This document shows, in pieces, positions 30,297 to 39,209 of a stretch of 64,000 nt of DNA. The position numbers and the translations under genes were made by a program. The DNA lies in NCBI RefSeq assembly GCF_001625365.1, contig NZ_LJJF01000001.1:4933501-4997500 (forward strand), written 5' to 3'. The notes beneath the pieces were generated by a model. That model was not told the origin of the DNA. It saw only the letters and a list, made by a program, of their open reading frames with translations, and made no database searches. This DNA comes from Streptomyces sp. MJM8645 (lineage in GTDB: Bacteria; Actinomycetota; Actinomycetes; Streptomycetales; Streptomycetaceae). Every line of letters begins with the position of its first letter. Within the stretch, counting starts at the first letter, position 1.

Positions 30297-31958
30297 ATGT
30301 CGGAGACCCGTGCCGACGCCCGCACCCCGCTCGACCGCACCCCGCAGTGGGCCGCCCTCGGCAAGCACCGGGCCGCGCTGGGCGAGACGCACCTGCGCGA
30401 GCTGTTCGCCGCCGACCCGGAGCGCGGCCGCCGCTACACCCTCCAGGTCGGCGACCTGCACGTGGACTACGCCAAGCACCTGGTCACCGACGAGACGCTG
30501 GAGCTGCTGCGCGAACTCGCCGCGGCCACCGGCGTCGCCGAGCTGCGGGACGCGATGTTCCGCGGCGAGAAGATCAACAACACCGAGCACCGCGCCGTCC
30601 TGCACACCGCGCTGCGCGCCCCGTGCGGTGCCGTGATCGAGGTCGACGGCGAGAACGTGGTGCCCGCCGTGCACGCCGTCCTCGACAAGATGGCCGGCTT
30701 CGCCGAGCGGGTCCGCGGCGGCGAGTGGCGCGGCCACACCGGCAAGCCGATCCGCACCGTCGTCAACATCGGCATCGGCGGCTCCGACCTCGGCCCCGCG
30801 ATGGCCTACGAGGTGCTCCGCTCGTTCGCCAAGCGCGACCTCGACGTCCGCTTCGTCTCCAACGTGGACGGCGCCGACCTGCACGAGGCGGTCCGCGACC
30901 TCGACCCGGCCGAGACGCTGTTCATCGTCGCCTCGAAGACCTTCACCACCATCGAGACCATCACCAACGCGGTCTCGGCCCGCGACTGGCTGCTCACCGG
31001 TCTGGGCGCCGGCACCGAGGCGGTGGCCAAGCACTTCGTCGCGCTGTCCACCAACGCCGAGGGCGTGCGGGACTTCGGCATCGACACCGACAACATGTTC
31101 GAGTTCTGGGACTGGGTCGGTGGCCGCTACTCCTTCGACTCGGCGATCGGCCTCTCGCTGATGATCGCCATCGGCCCGGACGCCTTCCGCGAGATGCTGG
31201 ACGGCTTCCACCTGGTCGACGAGCACTTCCGCACCGCGCCGCCGGAGCAGAACGTCCCGTTGCTGCTCGGCCTGCTCGGCGTCTGGTACGGCGCGTTCTT
31301 CGACGCCCAGGCGCACGCCGTGCTGCCCTACTCGCATTACCTGTCGAAGTTCACCGCCTACCTCCAGCAGCTGGACATGGAGTCCAACGGCAAGTCGGTG
31401 ACCCGCGACGGCTCGCCGGTGACCTGGCAGACCGGCCCGGTGGTCTGGGGCACCCCCGGCACCAACGGCCAGCACGCCTACTACCAGCTGCTGCACCAGG
31501 GCACCAAGCTGATCCCGGCCGACTTCATCGGCTTCGCCAAGCCGGTCGCCGACCTGCTCCCGGGCCTGGTCGCCCAGCACGACCTGCTGCTGGCCAACTT
31601 CTTCGCCCAGACCCAGGCGCTGGCCTTCGGCAAGACCCCGGAGGAGGTGGCGGCCGAGGGCGTCCCCGCCGAACTCGTCCCGCACAAGACCTTCCAGGGC
31701 AACCACCCGACCAGCACCATCTTGGCCGCCGAGCTGACCCCCTCGGTGCTCGGCCAGCTGGTCGCGCTCTACGAGCACAAGGTCTTCGTCCAGGGCGCGA
31801 TCTGGAACATCGACTCCTTCGACCAGTGGGGCGTCGAGCTGGGCAAGGTGCTTGCCAAGCGGATCGAGCCGGTGCTGCTGACCGGCGAGGGCGCGGAACA
31901 GCTGGACAGCTCCACCGCCGAGCTGGTCGCCCGCTACCGCGCGCTGCGCGGCCGCTGA
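30297..31958 (+). CDS. pgi: Glucose-6-phosphate isomerase
   Basis: 553 residues, full length for the long bacterial form. It interconverts glucose-6-phosphate and fructose-6-phosphate in glycolysis and gluconeogenesis. Visible motifs: NIGIGGSDLGPAM (sugar-phosphate binding), WDWVGGRYSFDSAIG (family signature), QQLDMESNGKSV with the catalytic glutamate, and the C-terminal INSFDQWGVELGK-like block. ATG 30297 has GAGGA upstream. It is monocistronic, with a hairpin downstream. Confidence 0.97.
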   Translation: MSETRADARTPLDRTPQWAALGKHRAALGETHLRELFAADPERGRRYTLQVGDLHVDYAKHLVTDETLELLRELAAATGVAELRDAMFRGEKINNTEHRAVLHTALRAPCGAVIEVDGENVVPAVHAVLDKMAGFAERVRGGEWRGHTGKPIRTVVNIGIGGSDLGPAMAYEVLRSFAKRDLDVRFVSNVDGADLHEAVRDLDPAETLFIVASKTFTTIETITNAVSARDWLLTGLGAGTEAVAKHFVALSTNAEGVRDFGIDTDNMFEFWDWVGGRYSFDSAIGLSLMIAIGPDAFREMLDGFHLVDEHFRTAPPEQNVPLLLGLLGVWYGAFFDAQAHAVLPYSHYLSKFTAYLQQLDMESNGKSVTRDGSPVTWQTGPVVWGTPGTNGQHAYYQLLHQGTKLIPADFIGFAKPVADLLPGLVAQHDLLLANFFAQTQALAFGKTPEEVAAEGVPAELVPHKTFQGNHPTSTILAAELTPSVLGQLVALYEHKVFVQGAIWNIDSFDQWGVELGKVLAKRIEPVLLTGEGAEQLDSSTAELVARYRALRGR

Positions 31959-31967
31959 GCCCCGGTC

Positions 31968-31993
31968 GGGCCGTCCGCTCCGGCGGGCGGCCC
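31968..31993 (+). terminator. Hairpin downstream of pgi
   Basis: GGGCCGTCCG (31968-31977) pairs with CGGGCGGCCC (31984-31993), 10 bp with one G-U pair, 10 bp after the stop. Confidence 0.55.
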
Positions 31994-32013
31994 GGTCCTG
32001 CTTCCTTGTCCGC

Positions 32014-32050
<37 letters not shown>

Positions 32051-32054
32051 CGGG

Positions 32055-32096
32055 AAACGCCGAGAGGCCCCTCGCTTTCGCAAGGGGCCTCTCGGC
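32055..32096 (-). terminator. Rho-independent-like terminator of tRNA-Lys copy 4
   Basis: A 14-bp stem, GCCGAGAGGCCCCT (32059-32072) with 32083-32096, and a 10-nt loop. On the minus strand GCGTTTCC follows. Confidence 0.75.
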
Positions 32097-32102
32097 TGTC
32101 TG

Positions 32103-32176
32103 TGCGCCGCCAGGGACTCGAACCCCGGACCCGCTGATTAAGAGTCAGCTGCTCTAACCAACTGAGCTAGCGGCGC
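32103..32176 (-). tRNA. tRNA-Lys(CTT), copy 4
   Basis: Identical over all 74 nt to the other three copies, with GTCAGCAG leader and a TAAAGT -10-like element upstream. Confidence 0.97.
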
Positions 32177-32244
32177 CTGCTGACAGAGAAGACTTTAGCA
32201 GCGCCCGGGGTCCGCGCCAAAATCGAATACCGGCCGTCCGCCGT

Positions 32245-32802
32245 TCACCCCCCGGTCACGGCCGCCGCGCCGGCCGGCACGGCCGCGGCTGGCTCCCGGG
32301 CCGCCCGCACGCACGCCCACAGCACCACCGAGGCGCCCGGCAGCCACGGCTCCCGGTCCTCCGGGGCGACGATCCACCGGCCGGAGCCCAGCCCGGGGGA
32401 GTCCGGGCCGTTCACCATCCGCTGCACCGGTGGCACGGTCACCGCGTCGCCCTTGCCGTGGCACAGCAGGGGCGGCACGTCCCGGGCCCACTCCTCCCAG
32501 GCCAGCAGCCGGCGCAGCCGGGGCCCCGCACCGGGCTGGACGAACAGCAGCGTCCGCCCCCGGTAGGAGGCGACCGGCCCGCAGCCGGGCCCGGAGGCCC
32601 ACAGCTCGTCCAGCACCCGGCGGCCGAACAGCGACGGCATGCTGATCACGTCGAAGGCGCGCCCGCAGGGCAGCACCGAGGGCGCCCACGGCCGGGCCTC
32701 CCAGAGGGCGCGCATGCTGCGCGGGTACTCGCTGGCGGAGGCGAGCCAGGCCTCGCCGGCCACGGTGACGTACTCCACCGACTGATACGTCCAGATGTCC
32801 AC
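32245..32802 (-). CDS. Conserved hypothetical protein (Streptomyces bifunctional primase-like N-terminal fold suspected)
   Basis: 185 residues from GTG 32802 (VDIWTYQSVEYVTVAGEAW). The sequence alternates strands and helices; segments such as SMPSLFGRRVLDELW, YRGRTLLFVQPG and PPLLCHGKGDAVTVPPV are recognisable in Streptomyces proteins loosely annotated as DNA primase/polymerase-like, but the catalytic acids of a primase are not evident. No signal peptide. The start lacks a good ribosome site, and longer in-frame starts exist upstream but the extra sequence is Arg/Pro-rich without protein character. Confidence 0.65.
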   Translation of the reverse strand: MDIWTYQSVEYVTVAGEAWLASASEYPRSMRALWEARPWAPSVLPCGRAFDVISMPSLFGRRVLDELWASGPGCGPVASYRGRTLLFVQPGAGPRLRRLLAWEEWARDVPPLLCHGKGDAVTVPPVQRMVNGPDSPGLGSGRWIVAPEDREPWLPGASVVLWACVRAAREPAAAVPAGAAAVTGG

Positions 32803-32972
32803 GGACAGCAGCCTGTGCCGTCCGGGGGCCGGACGGGAGGGAAAGCACGGTTTGCCGGACAGGACGACGGGGAACGGCGTACCCTTCCCCGCTCGCGCAT
32901 ATGCCAGCGGCCGATGCCGGGGCACCGGAGCGCCGGGTGCCTGGCGCTCCGGCGCCTTGTGCCCGGCGGCGC

Positions 32973-33347
32973 TCAGTCCTCGTGGCGGCGGGGCTGGAGC
33001 AGCCCGCGGCCGTACTCGATCATCTTGGCCGCGTAGTCGGGGGTCCAGTCCGCCCGCTGCGCGATCTCGGCGTCGGACAGCGCGTCGAAGCGGCGCGGGT
33101 CCGCCAGCTGCGCGGCGGCGACCGCCTGGAAGTCGGTGGCCCGCTCGGCGGCCGTCCGGAAGGCCAGGGCCAGCTCGGTGGAGCGGCGCAGCAGCTCCGT
33201 GGGGTCGTCGATCGACTCCAGATCGAAGAATCGTTCCGGCTCCGGCTCGGCGGACTGCGGCTCGAACAGCAGCTGCACCGGACGCAGACGCCGCGCGGGG
33301 TCGGCCTGACCGCCGTGGTCGGACGCCTTCGTGTGGGAGTCGGGCAT
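32973..33347 (-). CDS. Conserved hypothetical protein
   Basis: 124 residues, MPDSHTKASDHGGQADPA. The first 35 residues look disordered; the rest is helical (ELLRRSTELALAFRTAAERATDFQ) and ends in DAEIAQRADWTPDYAAKMIEYGRG, which reads like a small helix-turn-helix. ATG 33347 is preceded by GGAGG nine nt upstream. Function unknown. It lies upstream of and on the same strand as the gene at 32245. Confidence 0.7.
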   Translation of the reverse strand: MPDSHTKASDHGGQADPARRLRPVQLLFEPQSAEPEPERFFDLESIDDPTELLRRSTELALAFRTAAERATDFQAVAAAQLADPRRFDALSDAEIAQRADWTPDYAAKMIEYGRGLLQPRRHED

Positions 33348-33597
33348 GGACGGACACCTCCGGGTCTCGGTGGGGGTGGGCGGCGGCTGCTCCGGGCCGC
33401 GCCGCACGGCCGTGGCCGCCGTCCATTGTCGCGCGGCGGCGGCCGGTAACGGAACGGTGCGCGTGCGGGCGCTATTCCCCCGTACGCGCCGGGGTCGCGC
33501 TACTCCTTCGGGTGGTCGGGCGCGTGCGGCGACGTCGGGGCGTCGGGGCCGTCGTTGTCCCGGGTGTCCCAGCGATCCGCCACCCCAGGGAGAACCC

Positions 33598-33930
33598 ATG
33601 CCCGTACACAAGGGCCTCGCGGCCGGACTCCTGCTGATCACCCCGGCCCTCGGACTGGCCGCGGCACCTGCGGCCGGGGCCGCCGAGACGACCACCGTGG
33701 TGACCGGGCCGTGGAGCGGCCCGGGCGGCTGGTCGACGGCGACCTGCCCCGAAGGCTCCCACCTCACCGGGGGCGGCTACGCCTTCCGGCCCGCCGGCTC
33801 CGGCGACGCCGTCCTGGTCAACGCGCCGAACCCCGACGACCCGAGCACCTGGGCGGTGCGGGCCGGGCACGGGACCGTCCAGGCCTACGCCGCCTGCGAG
33901 ACCGAGACCGAGACCGAGACCAAGGCCTGA
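33598..33930 (+). CDS. Small secreted protein
   Basis: 110 residues with a clear signal peptide (MPVHKGLAAGLLLITPAL to about residue 28, AGAAET). The mature part has two Cys (TATCPEGSHLTGGGYAF and YAACETE) that may pair, and ends in a Glu-Thr repeat (ETETETETKA). The family with GWSTATCPEGSHLTGGGY is common among Streptomyces exported proteins of unknown role. Confidence 0.7.
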   Translation: MPVHKGLAAGLLLITPALGLAAAPAAGAAETTTVVTGPWSGPGGWSTATCPEGSHLTGGGYAFRPAGSGDAVLVNAPNPDDPSTWAVRAGHGTVQAYAACETETETETKA

Positions 33931-33960
33931 TCCGCCCGCCCGGTCGCTCAGCCCAGCCGC

Positions 33961-35325
33961 TCAGCCCAGCCGCACCCGGTGGCCGCTCAGGTGGTGCAGC
34001 ACCTGATGGTTGGCCTCCCAGCCGTCCGGAAAGGCGACCGGGACGCCCAGCTGGACCGGCTCGGTGGACGGGTGCTCGTCCAGCAGCTCGCCGATCCCGG
34101 CCCGGGCCACCACGATGCAGGCGTGCCGGTGCCGGGAGGCGAGCACGCACAGCCGGCCGGTCTCCAGGTGGAAGGCCGTCGCGTCGGGCCGTCCGGAGAG
34201 CGGGTGCAGCACCACCGTGACGTCGTACTCGCGGCCCTGCAGCCGGTTGGCGGTGTCCACCGTGACGGCCGGGCCGGCCGCCTGGTCCACCGGGACGCCG
34301 ACCTTGAGCAGGGCCGCGCGGACGGCCGCGGCCTGGTCCCGGTGGGCGGTGCCGACCGCGATCCGATCCGCGGTGAGGGAGGCCTCGCCCTGTTCGGAGC
34401 GGGCGGTCAGCCCGCGCTCCAGCAACCGCCGGACGGTGGCCGCGACGGCCGCCACCGCCTGCGGATCGGTCCGCACGGTGTGCCGGGCGGGCAGCTCCAG
34501 CAGCGCCCAGCCGTGCTCGGCGGCCCGGTCGATCGCGGCGTCCAGCGCGCCGCCGTCCGGCCGGACGGCGGCGGTCAGCCGGCGGTCGTCCGGGCCGGTG
34601 CCGGAGCGGAACGGCGTGTACGGGTAGAACGCCCGCGAGATCAGCGGCGCCGCGCTGGCCGGCAACCGCCAGGAGACCGGCAGCCGGTGCGGCTCGATCT
34701 GCGGGTTGTGCGCCAGCATGGTGACCACGGCGCTGCTCGACGGGTCGTACGACAGGCCCGCCCACTGCTCGGTGCCGACCACGGTGAACGGGTCCAGCTG
34801 GCCCGGATCGCCGACGAACAGCGCCCGCTCGAACAGCCGGGCCACCGCGAGCAGGGCGTCCGAACGCATCTGGTACGCCTCGTCGACGATCGCGTGCCGC
34901 CACGGCGCCTCGGCCCGCACCCACTGCCACTTCGCCGAGGTGGAGACCACCACGTCGTGCTCGACCAGCTCGGCGACCTTGTCGGAGGGCGTGACGTTGG
35001 CGTGCTTCAGCACCTCCGGGCCGGGCCGGGCGTCGGCGGCGTGCAGCCGGCCGATCGTCAGGTCCGGCGCCTTCTCGGCGAGTCGGCCGACCAGGTCGTC
35101 CACCTGGCCGTTGGTCTGGGCGACGATCATCAGCCGCTCGCCGGCCTCGACCAGCTCCCGGGCCGCCCGCACCACCAGCGTCGACTTCCCGGCGCCGGGC
35201 GGGGAATCGACCACCACGCCGCGCGGGGCGCCGGCCGCCGGGTGGACGGTCGCGGCCAGGATCCGGGCCACGGCGGCGTCGGCGGCCGCGCCCGGTGCCT
35301 GCTCGGCGCTCAACTCGGCCATCAT
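33961..35325 (-). CDS. SF1B UPF1/Dna2-like helicase subunit of a three-gene nuclease-helicase operon
   Basis: 454 residues, third gene of the operon. Helicase motifs in order: Q/I Walker A SPPGAGKST (41-49), Ia LMIVAQTNGQVDDLV (about 65-79), II AIVDEAYQ (DEAYQ 148-152, the DEAxQ form of UPF1-like helicases), III FVGDPGQLDPF (about 170-180), V VDTANRLQGREYD and VI ASRHRHACIVVAR. These are the SF1B set used by UPF1, Dna2 and relatives, which translocate 5' to 3'. The N-terminal beta-barrel found before Walker A in Dna2 is missing here and may be supplied by the upstream protein. The start ATG 35325 overlaps the upstream stop (ATGA) with GAGGAG before it. Confidence 0.85.
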   Translation of the reverse strand: MMAELSAEQAPGAAADAAVARILAATVHPAAGAPRGVVVDSPPGAGKSTLVVRAARELVEAGERLMIVAQTNGQVDDLVGRLAEKAPDLTIGRLHAADARPGPEVLKHANVTPSDKVAELVEHDVVVSTSAKWQWVRAEAPWRHAIVDEAYQMRSDALLAVARLFERALFVGDPGQLDPFTVVGTEQWAGLSYDPSSSAVVTMLAHNPQIEPHRLPVSWRLPASAAPLISRAFYPYTPFRSGTGPDDRRLTAAVRPDGGALDAAIDRAAEHGWALLELPARHTVRTDPQAVAAVAATVRRLLERGLTARSEQGEASLTADRIAVGTAHRDQAAAVRAALLKVGVPVDQAAGPAVTVDTANRLQGREYDVTVVLHPLSGRPDATAFHLETGRLCVLASRHRHACIVVARAGIGELLDEHPSTEPVQLGVPVAFPDGWEANHQVLHHLSGHRVRLG

Positions 35326-36947
35326 TCCCACTCCTCGGAGACGGACGGGGCGGGTACGGGGGCGGCGCCGGGCGGGCCGCCGTGCGTCCACGGGGTGTCG
35401 TCCGGCTCGGGCAGCGGCGCGGACTGGCGGACCGTCAGCTCGAACAGGGTGAAGGTGACCGGATCGCCGGGCTCGGGCAGACTGCCCGGCTCGGGCTCCT
35501 TCCTGCGCCCCATGCCGGACAGCAGGCGCAGGGTGATGGTGCCCCCGGCCGGGTCGACCGCCGCGATCTCCGCCTTCTGCGGGGACCGGCCGCCGCCGGC
35601 CTCCGGCTGGGGGGACCCCCACACCCGGTGCGCCTCCCGCCCGAGATCCGCGTGCGGGCGGTCGGCGGTGCGCAGGGTGATCAGCGGGCGCGGCTTGGGG
35701 GAGCGGCCGGTGGTGTCGTAGTCCGGCACCACCTCGGTCACCACGCCGCTGAACGCCTCGCCGGACAGCCGGTGTTCGGCCATCGCCAGCGGATCGTCCA
35801 GTGCCTCCTGGACGTCCAGCCGGGTCTGCTCGCGCTCGCGCTGGGCGAGCTTGCGGGCGGCCGTGACGGCGTCGTCCTGCCGCGGCTGCGGCGGCTCGCC
35901 GGCCGCCAGCCGGTCCCGGTGGCCGGTGTAGGACCAGCGGTCGCCGGTCCAGCGCTCCGCCAGGTGCCCGGCGGGCGGCAGCCCGCGCAACAGGTCCAGA
36001 CCGCGCCAGACGTCCCGCCAGGTGGGCAGCAGCACGGCCGCCAGCACCTCGCGCAACTGCTCGACCGCCGCCCGGACGGCCGCCCGGGCGCGCTCGGCGG
36101 CGGCCTCGTCGCGCTGCTCGGCGCTGTGCTGAAGGGCGGCCGTGGCGGTGTCGTAGCGGGCGATCGCCGGGGCGAGCACGAACTCGTCGAAGCGCGGATC
36201 GGTGGCCGGGCCGGCCGGCGGGTGCAGCAACTGCCCCCGGTCGTCCCGGGCGGACTCGGCGCGCTCGGCCGCCTCGGCACCGGTCAGGCCGCCCGGCGGG
36301 GCGTGCCAGGCCAGGTGGGCGGCCAGGTGCTGGTCCTCCAGGTGGCTCTGGCCGGTGGCCCAGTGCCGGGCCAGCAAACCGGTCATCGGCAGCAGCAGGC
36401 TGGTGCCGGGCACCTGGGCGCGGTCGGTGAGGTGGGTCAGCCAGCGGCCGAGCAGCGGCACCCGCACCGGCGCGGGGTACGGCCCCGGCTCGTCGTCCTC
36501 GACCGTCCGGCGGAACCGGGTGGAGCGGCCGAGCAGGGCCAGGTGCCGCACGCCCGCGCCGTTCGGCACGATCAGCTGCGGCGCGTCGGCGCACAGCTCG
36601 CGGAACACCTGGGTCTTCTCGCCGGTCTCCGGGTCCTTCTCGGAGCCCTCGATCTGCTCCACGTCCTCGGCGAAGGACTCCAGGTACGGCAGCAGGTCGG
36701 CGGCCAGCTCGGCCAGGAAGTCGAACCGCAGGGTGCGGTTGAGCGGCTGCGGCACCAGGTGCAGCCGGGGCGCGTCCCGGTCGGTGCCCAGCAGCACCGC
36801 CAGCGGCGCGCCGGCCTCGCCGGCGGCCGTCAGCGGCACGACCACCATCGGGCGGTCGGACAGGTGCCGGTGCCGGACGGTGGCCAGCGGCTCGGCCCGC
36901 CCGCTGCGGACGGCCTCCAGCCGGGCGAGGGTGGTCAGCAGGCTCAT
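35322..36947 (-). CDS. Middle subunit of the nuclease-helicase operon, unknown; beta-rich C-terminus
   Basis: 541 residues, no recognised family. Residues 1-250 are mixed alpha/beta. About 265-310 is an Ala/Glu/Arg-rich coiled coil (LQHSAEQRDEAAAERARAAV). About 380-510 is rich in strands: FSGVVTEVVPDYD, RPLITLRTADR, KAEIAAVDPAGGTITLRLL, PGDPVTFTLFELTV, resembling the OB/beta-barrel domain that precedes the helicase core in UPF1 and Dna2. The operon order nuclease, this protein, helicase mirrors the domain order of Dna2, so it may be the bridging subunit; that is inference. A charged Pro-rich tail follows. It overlaps the helicase gene by 4 nt. Confidence 0.6.
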   Translation of the reverse strand: MSLLTTLARLEAVRSGRAEPLATVRHRHLSDRPMVVVPLTAAGEAGAPLAVLLGTDRDAPRLHLVPQPLNRTLRFDFLAELAADLLPYLESFAEDVEQIEGSEKDPETGEKTQVFRELCADAPQLIVPNGAGVRHLALLGRSTRFRRTVEDDEPGPYPAPVRVPLLGRWLTHLTDRAQVPGTSLLLPMTGLLARHWATGQSHLEDQHLAAHLAWHAPPGGLTGAEAAERAESARDDRGQLLHPPAGPATDPRFDEFVLAPAIARYDTATAALQHSAEQRDEAAAERARAAVRAAVEQLREVLAAVLLPTWRDVWRGLDLLRGLPPAGHLAERWTGDRWSYTGHRDRLAAGEPPQPRQDDAVTAARKLAQREREQTRLDVQEALDDPLAMAEHRLSGEAFSGVVTEVVPDYDTTGRSPKPRPLITLRTADRPHADLGREAHRVWGSPQPEAGGGRSPQKAEIAAVDPAGGTITLRLLSGMGRRKEPEPGSLPEPGDPVTFTLFELTVRQSAPLPEPDDTPWTHGGPPGAAPVPAPSVSEEWE

Positions 36948-37002
36948 GCGCGCGCCCCCGCTTCGGGCCCGCCGCGTTCGCGCACGGCCGTGCTGCGCCC
37001 GC

Positions 37003-38244
37003 TCACGCGTGACCCGCCGTCGGGGCCTTGCCCAGCGCCTCGGCGCGCAGCGCGGCCGCGTAGGCCAGCCGTTCGGCGGCCTCGTCCACGTCCGCGTCCT
37101 TGTCCACGTCGGCGGTGTCAGTGTCCAGGCTGATGCCGGCTTCGGCGGCGGCCAGGGCCCGCGTCACCGTCCGGATGCTGCCCAGTTCGCCGCGCACGCC
37201 CCGGCCGAGCTGCTCGACCCGGTCGCCGCAGCGGGCCTGGGCGCGGCAGTGGAAGCCGAGCTCGCAGGTGGAGAGGCAGTCCGGGCCGTACGCGGCGGGC
37301 ACCGCCTCGACCGAGGCGGTCAGCTCCTCGGCGGAGCGGGCCGGCACGCCCTCCTCGTCGGCCGCCAGGTCGAAGTCGGCGCCCGCCGGCAGCTCCGCCA
37401 GCAGCCGGTCGATGCCGGTCATCCGGCTCAGCTGGCGGCGGGTGGTGGCGAGCTCGCGCCGGACGTCGACGGCGACGGCCGTCGGCCGGTTGCCGAAGTC
37501 CTTCGGGCAGACCAGCAGCACGCTCGACCGGGGGCTGCCGGGCAGCCGCTGCTCGGTGTACGGGTCGTCGGCGAGCGGGTGGCCGGCCAGCGCGGCGGCG
37601 GTCCGCTGGAGCGCCAGCACGTACACGGCGGCCTGGCGGGCGGCGGCGCCGACCTTGGCCGGGTCCGCGCCGCCGTCCAGCACCGGGAAGGACTTGATCT
37701 CGACCACCGTGCACCGGCCGCCGTGCACCACGACCGCGTCCGGCTCCAGGTAGGCGGTGCCGCCGGCCACGTCCAGGCGCAGCATCGGGTGGTCCAGCAG
37801 CGTCCAGGCGTCCGGGTCGGCGGCGGCCCGGGCCAGCGCCTCGACCGTCCGGTCGGCCCGGACGGCGGGCCCGGAGCGGTGCAGCAGATCCGGCACCTGC
37901 AAGGGGGTGCCGCCGTCCGCCGGGACGCCGAGGTGGCCGCGCAGCGGCTCCAGCAGCGCGGCGTAGTCGTCCGCCTTCAGCCGGGACTCGAAGATCACGC
38001 CGCGGGCGATCGCGAACGGGGACTGCCCGAAGGGCGCGGGGCGGCCGAGCCGGGCGGCCAGCGTCGACTTGTCCACCCCCGCAGCGTCGAGCACGGCGCG
38101 GCGGTGGCAGCCCGGATTGGCGGCGAGCGCGGCGAGGGAACGGGCGTTCAGGCTGCGCTGCGGCGCGGGACCGCGCAGTTCGGCGAGCCGCTGGGCGAGC
38201 GGCTCAGCGTGCCCGGTGGACGGGACGTTCGTCGAGACGTTCAT
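37003..38244 (-). CDS. PD-(D/E)XK nuclease with Cas4/AddB/Dna2-type iron-sulphur cysteines
   Basis: 413 residues from ATG 38244 (MNVSTNVPSTGHAEPL). The nuclease core shows Asp169 in YLEPDAVVVHGG and the E-x-K pair Glu182/Lys184 in TVVEIKSFP, plus the upstream helix GRGVIFESRLK. Cys46 in NPGCHRRAV and the C-terminal trio CLSTCELGFHC (Cys323, 327, 333) have the one-plus-three arrangement that binds a 4Fe-4S cluster in Cas4, AddB and Dna2. It is the first gene of the operon, followed 55 nt later by the middle subunit and then the helicase. No other CRISPR or RecBCD parts are present. Likely single-strand DNA processing. Confidence 0.75.
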   Translation of the reverse strand: MNVSTNVPSTGHAEPLAQRLAELRGPAPQRSLNARSLAALAANPGCHRRAVLDAAGVDKSTLAARLGRPAPFGQSPFAIARGVIFESRLKADDYAALLEPLRGHLGVPADGGTPLQVPDLLHRSGPAVRADRTVEALARAAADPDAWTLLDHPMLRLDVAGGTAYLEPDAVVVHGGRCTVVEIKSFPVLDGGADPAKVGAAARQAAVYVLALQRTAAALAGHPLADDPYTEQRLPGSPRSSVLLVCPKDFGNRPTAVAVDVRRELATTRRQLSRMTGIDRLLAELPAGADFDLAADEEGVPARSAEELTASVEAVPAAYGPDCLSTCELGFHCRAQARCGDRVEQLGRGVRGELGSIRTVTRALAAAEAGISLDTDTADVDKDADVDEAAERLAYAAALRAEALGKAPTAGHA

Positions 38245-38531
38245 GGTGCGGCCCAGTGTCGCACCCGGGTCCGACAATGCGGTGCGGACCGGCCTGTTCC
38301 GGCCTGAACCGCGCGTGCGTGCCGGATGGGGGACACCTCGCGCCCCGGTCGGCCCGGGTGCCGAGACCGTTCCGGACCGGCGCCGCCTCCGGACCGTTTC
38401 GATCCGGAGCCGCCTTCGGACCGTTTCGGACCGGCCCGCGATCGTGCCCGCCGTCCGGGTGAGGGATCATGGAACCCGGTGCTCAAGGGTGAGACCGACC
38501 GTTGCCACCACCCCGCTGCGAGGAGCCTGCC

Positions 38532-39188
38532 ATGCCCGCCCGAATCGTGCTGGTCCGCCACGGCGAGACCGAATGGTCGGCCACCGGCCGCCACACCGGC
38601 CGCACCGACATCCCGCTGACCGAGGAGGGCCGGGCGATGGCCCGGGCGCTCGGCGCCCGCCTCGCCAAGGCCCCCTGGAACGGGATGCCGGACGCGCTCG
38701 TCTACACCAGCCCGCTCGGCCGCGCCAAGGAGACCTGCGCCCTGGCCGGCTTCGGCGACCGGGCGGTGGAGCGCCCGGAGCTCCTGGAGTGGGACTACGG
38801 CCAGTACGAGGGCCGCACCGGCGCGGACATCCGTGCCACCGACCACCCCGGCTGGCTGATCTGGCGCGACGGCGTGCCCGGTGGCGAGAAGCTCTCCGAG
38901 GTGGCCGCCCGGGTGGACGCCTTCCTCGCCGGCCTCAACGAGGAGCACGGCGTCCCCGAGCCGGACACCACCGTCATGCACTGCGCGGACCGGGACGTCG
39001 TCCTGTTCGCGCACGGCCACCTGCTGCGCATCCTGACCGCGCGCTGGCTGGGCCTGCCGCCCGAGTTCGCCCAGCGCTTCAAGCTCGGCACCGCCGCGCT
39101 CTGCGTGCTCTCCTGGGAGTACGGCGCGCCGGCCGTGGAGGTCTGGAACGACCTCTCCCACCTGGAGGGCCTGGCCGCCGGTCACTGA
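38532..39188 (+). CDS. Histidine phosphatase family protein (phosphoglycerate mutase-like)
   Basis: 218 residues. The catalytic RHG tripeptide is in IVLVRHGETEW near residue 9, the second His in VLFAHGHLLRIL (about 160), and the acid in ELLEWDYGQYEG (about 85). Family members dephosphorylate sugar phosphates or other small phosphoesters; the sequence does not tell the substrate. GAGGAG stands before ATG 38532. Convergent with the TPR regulator. Confidence 0.88.
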   Translation: MPARIVLVRHGETEWSATGRHTGRTDIPLTEEGRAMARALGARLAKAPWNGMPDALVYTSPLGRAKETCALAGFGDRAVERPELLEWDYGQYEGRTGADIRATDHPGWLIWRDGVPGGEKLSEVAARVDAFLAGLNEEHGVPEPDTTVMHCADRDVVLFAHGHLLRILTARWLGLPPEFAQRFKLGTAALCVLSWEYGAPAVEVWNDLSHLEGLAAGH

Positions 39189-39209
39189 CGGACGGTCAGG
39201 AGCCGCGCC

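Noticed and set aside
37003..38244. Cas4 of a CRISPR system
   Set aside because: No CRISPR array or other cas gene is in the window, and the neighbours are a helicase and an unknown protein, which fits a Dna2-like set better.
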